From NCBI RefSeq assembly GCF_003096555.1, contig NZ_QEKM01000001.1, forward strand, positions 1,612,001 through 1,676,000: a DNA stretch of 64,000 bases, given 5' to 3'. Positions 61,601 to 64,000 of the stretch are shown in pieces. Every line of letters starts with the position of its first letter. Position 1 is the stretch's first letter. Origin of the DNA: Simplicispira sp. 125. GTDB lineage: Bacteria > Pseudomonadota > Gammaproteobacteria > Burkholderiales > Burkholderiaceae_C. The notes beneath the pieces are model-generated. The model did not search any database, had not been told where the DNA came from, and saw only the letters and a list, made by a program, of their open reading frames with translations. The position numbers were made by a program, and so were the translations under genes.

Positions 61601-62755
61601 TCAGTTCCGCGTCACGCGGGCGTTGTCCTTGTAGGTGTAGAGCGTGACGGCGGGCGTGGTCAGCTCACCCTTGGCAGTAAAGGCGATGTTGGCGGTCACG
61701 CCCTTGTACTGCGTCTTGCTGATGAACGGCCCATACACCTGGGGGTCCACCGAGTCGGCGCGCTTCATGGCGTCCGCCAGCACCATGGCGGCGTCGTAAG
61801 CGTAGGGGCTGTAGATCTGGAACTGGCCCGGGAACTTGGCGTCGTAACGCTTCTTCCATTCGGCGCCGCCCTGCATTTTGGCGACCGAGGCACCGCCCGT
61901 GGCGCAGGTCACGTTCTGGAGGATGGGGGACTTGCCCGCCAGTTCCGGCAGTTTTTCGGTGCACAGCGCGTCGCCTCCAAAAAACTTCACGTCACCCAGA
62001 CCCAGCTGCACCATCTGGCGCAGCATGGGGCCGGCCTGCGCGTCCAGGCCACCGTAGAAGACGGCATCGGGCTTGGTGCTCTTGATCTTGGTGAGGATGG
62101 CCATGAAATCCGTGGCCTTATCGTTGGTGAACTCCTCGGCCACGACCGCCATGCCCTTTTGCAGCGCAGTGGCCTTGAACACCGATGCCACGCCCTGCCC
62201 GTAGGCCGTGCGGTCGTCAATGACGGCCACTTTCTTGAGCTTGAGGGTGTCGGAGGCAAACACGGCCAGATCCGCGCCCAGTGCGTTGTCGTTGGCAATC
62301 AGGCGAAAGGTGGTCTTGTAGCCAGGCTTGGTCAGATCGGGGTTGGAGGCCGACGCCGTGATGTTGGGCAGGCCGCAGCGCGAATAGACCGAGGCGGCCG
62401 GAATCGAGGTTCCCGACTGCAGGTGCCCCACCAGGCCTGCGATCTTCTGGTCGCACAGCTTCTGCGCCACGGCGGTGGCCTGGCGCGGATCGCCCGCGTC
62501 GTCTTCGGCCACCAGCTCGAACTTGATCTTCTTGCCGCCAATCACCAGGCCCTGGGCATTGAGGTCATCCACGGCCAGGCGCACGCCGTTTTCGGTGTCC
62601 TTGCCAATGTGGGCAATACCACCCGATACGGGACCGGCATGGCCCAGCTTGACCACCTTGACATCCTGCGCAGCCGCCAGGCCACAAGCAGCAGCCAGAG
62701 CGGCAGCGGCCGTCAGTTGCAGAGAAAAGCGAATACGGGTGGAACGCAGGGACAT
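61601..62755 (-). CDS. Branched-chain amino acid ABC transporter substrate-binding protein (LivK-like)
   Basis: 384 residues, signal peptide MSLRSTRIRFSLQLTAAAAL to about AAAQ, then a type I periplasmic binding fold: VVKLGHAGPVSGGIAHIGKD, SGTSIPAASVYSRCGLPNIT, RTAYGQGVASVFKATALQKG and YSPYAYDAAMVLADAMKRAD. GGAG is 8 bases before the ATG at 62755; an ATG two codons earlier is too close to it. No permease or ATPase genes adjoin; it stands alone. Confidence 0.88.
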   Translation of the reverse strand: MSLRSTRIRFSLQLTAAAALAAACGLAAAQDVKVVKLGHAGPVSGGIAHIGKDTENGVRLAVDDLNAQGLVIGGKKIKFELVAEDDAGDPRQATAVAQKLCDQKIAGLVGHLQSGTSIPAASVYSRCGLPNITASASNPDLTKPGYKTTFRLIANDNALGADLAVFASDTLKLKKVAVIDDRTAYGQGVASVFKATALQKGMAVVAEEFTNDKATDFMAILTKIKSTKPDAVFYGGLDAQAGPMLRQMVQLGLGDVKFFGGDALCTEKLPELAGKSPILQNVTCATGGASVAKMQGGAEWKKRYDAKFPGQFQIYSPYAYDAAMVLADAMKRADSVDPQVYGPFISKTQYKGVTANIAFTAKGELTTPAVTLYTYKDNARVTRN

Positions 62756-62761
62756 CAACAT

Positions 62762-63050
62762 CACTCCAGTGGGGGGAAAACCATGCTGTGGAAACCGCAA
62801 CCGGGCACCACAGCGCGCATGGGTAAAAACCCTTGGATCGTAACGAACAACACCTACCAAACTCGGGCGCAGGGTTTTGTGCCAACAGCGCAGGCCATGC
62901 ATTAACACCGCTAATACAGCCCGCGAAACCTGTTCACACACAAAGCCATGTTGCTGCATTTTTAATAGCTACTAGCGCTTACCCATAAAGCGCCAAAAGC
63001 TGATTTAGCTCTGGATTCCCAAGCCAAACCATTTGCCGCACAATGCGCCC
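62762..63050. other. Spacer with promoter region and repeat copy 10
   Basis: 289 bases between the LivK-like gene and the aldehyde dehydrogenase. Apart from the repeat copy near 62965 I see no gene. Confidence 0.5.
62965..63009 (+). repeat. Dispersed palindromic repeat, copy 10
   Basis: Forward copy: ATAGCTACTAGCGCTTACC, loop, ATAAAGCGCCAAAAGCTGAT and TTAGCTC. The left arm is near consensus, the right arm is decayed. Confidence 0.7.
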
Positions 63051-64000
63051 ATGCAGTTCAATTTCATTGCCAACACCGCCCTCGTGTCCACCAGTGGCCG
63101 CACGCTGGCGGTGATCGACCCTTCCGATGGTCAGCCTTTCGACGCCTTGCAGCGCAGCAATGCGCAGGACATCGACCATGCCGTCCACGCAGCACGCCAG
63201 TGCCTGGATGCCGTGTGGCACAAGTTGGCCGCCGCCGAGCGCGGGCGGCTGTTGATGCGCCTGTCCGCCACGGTGCAGGAGCATGCCGACGAACTGGCGG
63301 CGCTGGAGCAGTGCGACTGCGGCAAGCCTACGCACCAAGCCCGCGCCGACGTGCAGGCGTTGGCACGCTACTTCGAGTTCTATGCCGGGGCTTGCGACAA
63401 ACTGCACGGCGAGACCATTCCCGGCCAGCCGGGCTACAGCGTGCTGACCTGGCGCGAGCCGCACGGCGTGACGGGCCATATCATTCCCTGGAACTACCCG
63501 ATGCAGATTTTTGGCCGCAGCGTGGGCGGCGCACTGGCGGCAGGCAACGTGTGTGTGGTCAAACCTTCCGAGGACGCTTGCCTGAGCCTGCTACGCGTGG
63601 CCCAGCTGGCGGCCGAGGCAGGCTTTCCGGCGGGCGCCATCAACATCGTCACAGGCTACGGGCACGAGGTGGGCGACGCACTGGCACGCCACCCGGGCAT
63701 AGACCACATCAGTTTTACGGGCAGCCCCGGCGTAGGCACGCTGATCCAGCAGGCCGCCGCCGAACGGCACTGCCCCGTCACGCTGGAGCTGGGCGGTAAA
63801 AGCCCGCAAATCCTGTTTGCCGATGCCGACCTGGATGCCGCCCTGCCCGTGCTGGTCAACGCCATCGTGCAAAACGCAGGCCAGACCTGCAGCGCGGGTT
63901 CGCGCGTGCTCATCCACGCACCGCTCTACGAACCCCTGCTCGAACGGCTGGGCCAGGCTTTTGCGCAGTTGCGTGTGGGGCCCGCCGCCATGGATCTGGA
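63051..64000 (+). CDS. Aldehyde dehydrogenase, N-terminal part (runs off the window)
   Basis: The first 316 residues of an NAD(P)-dependent aldehyde dehydrogenase; no stop before the window ends. MQFNFIANTALVSTSGRTLA begins a usual N-terminus; HIIPWNYPMQIFGRSVGGAL is the cofactor region, the catalytic Glu is in VTLELGGKSPQILF, and the catalytic Cys in NAGQTCSAGSRVLI. Betaine-aldehyde or aminobutyraldehyde types share this wording; the substrate is not decidable. Confidence 0.92.
   Translation, partial: MQFNFIANTALVSTSGRTLAVIDPSDGQPFDALQRSNAQDIDHAVHAARQCLDAVWHKLAAAERGRLLMRLSATVQEHADELAALEQCDCGKPTHQARADVQALARYFEFYAGACDKLHGETIPGQPGYSVLTWREPHGVTGHIIPWNYPMQIFGRSVGGALAAGNVCVVKPSEDACLSLLRVAQLAAEAGFPAGAINIVTGYGHEVGDALARHPGIDHISFTGSPGVGTLIQQAAAERHCPVTLELGGKSPQILFADADLDAALPVLVNAIVQNAGQTCSAGSRVLIHAPLYEPLLERLGQAFAQLRVGPAAMDL

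Overview
The window looks like chromosomal DNA of a betaproteobacterium of the family Comamonadaceae (Acidovorax/Simplicispira-like). This rests on gene content and order (folC-SPOR-cvpA-purF-metZ-gltX, tolB-pal-cpoB, a phasin gene, a long single-chain purL, the 447-residue type of argG), on visibly GC-rich coding DNA, and on a dispersed short palindromic repeat of a kind I associate with this family. No alignment was run, so the genus is an inference.

Layout. 1-7.2 kb: end of prfB, pepN, fbp, a tRNA-Thr and a three-gene NMT1/SsuA-type ABC importer. 7.2-20.3 kb: tRNA-Lys; a leftward tolB-pal-cpoB-tcdA run; msbA; a leftward run of an isochorismatase-like hydrolase, a small membrane protein, TatD and an ankyrin protein; a coupled phosphorylase/PRPP-synthetase-like pair; an NlpC/P60 endopeptidase; and a class III cyclase overlapping a small membrane-associated protein. 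20.3-28.1 kb: purL, map and glnD. 28.1-33.4 kb: a variable segment with at least three broken insertion sequences, tRNA-Leu, cysM, a Nudix hydrolase, a TusA-like protein, an orphan SSB and an AT-rich orphan pstS. 33.4-43.1 kb: a chemoreceptor, rmuC, a 2-hydroxyacid dehydrogenase, nhaD, a thioesterase, a phasin, an iron-binding protein and a short-chain dehydrogenase. 43.1-50.8 kb: two tandem tRNA-Asp/Glu/Ala sets and the leftward block folC-SPOR-cvpA-purF-metZ-gltX. 50.9-64 kb: an ArsC-like protein, a glycine-zipper protein, ppnP, argG, a queuosine-precursor transporter behind a preQ1-I-like leader, murB, yajQ, a retropepsin-like protease, a degenerate HD-GYP protein, ldcA, a tadA/alpha-beta-hydrolase fusion, a PaiB-like protein, a LivK-like binding protein and the start of an aldehyde dehydrogenase.

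Most genes are housekeeping: purine synthesis (purL, purF), envelope maintenance (tol-pal, msbA, murB, ldcA, NlpC, SPOR), nitrogen control (glnD), sulfur amino acids (cysM, metZ) and translation (prfB, gltX, map, tRNAs). The less ordinary points are ten copies of a roughly 50-bp palindromic repeat, two of them translated in frame inside purL and pepN; the TadA-hydrolase fusion; the phosphorylase/PRPP-synthetase pair; an HD-GYP protein without its catalytic HD pair; a divergent orphan pstS/chemoreceptor pair; and clear operator-like palindromes before the dehydrogenase and phasin genes.
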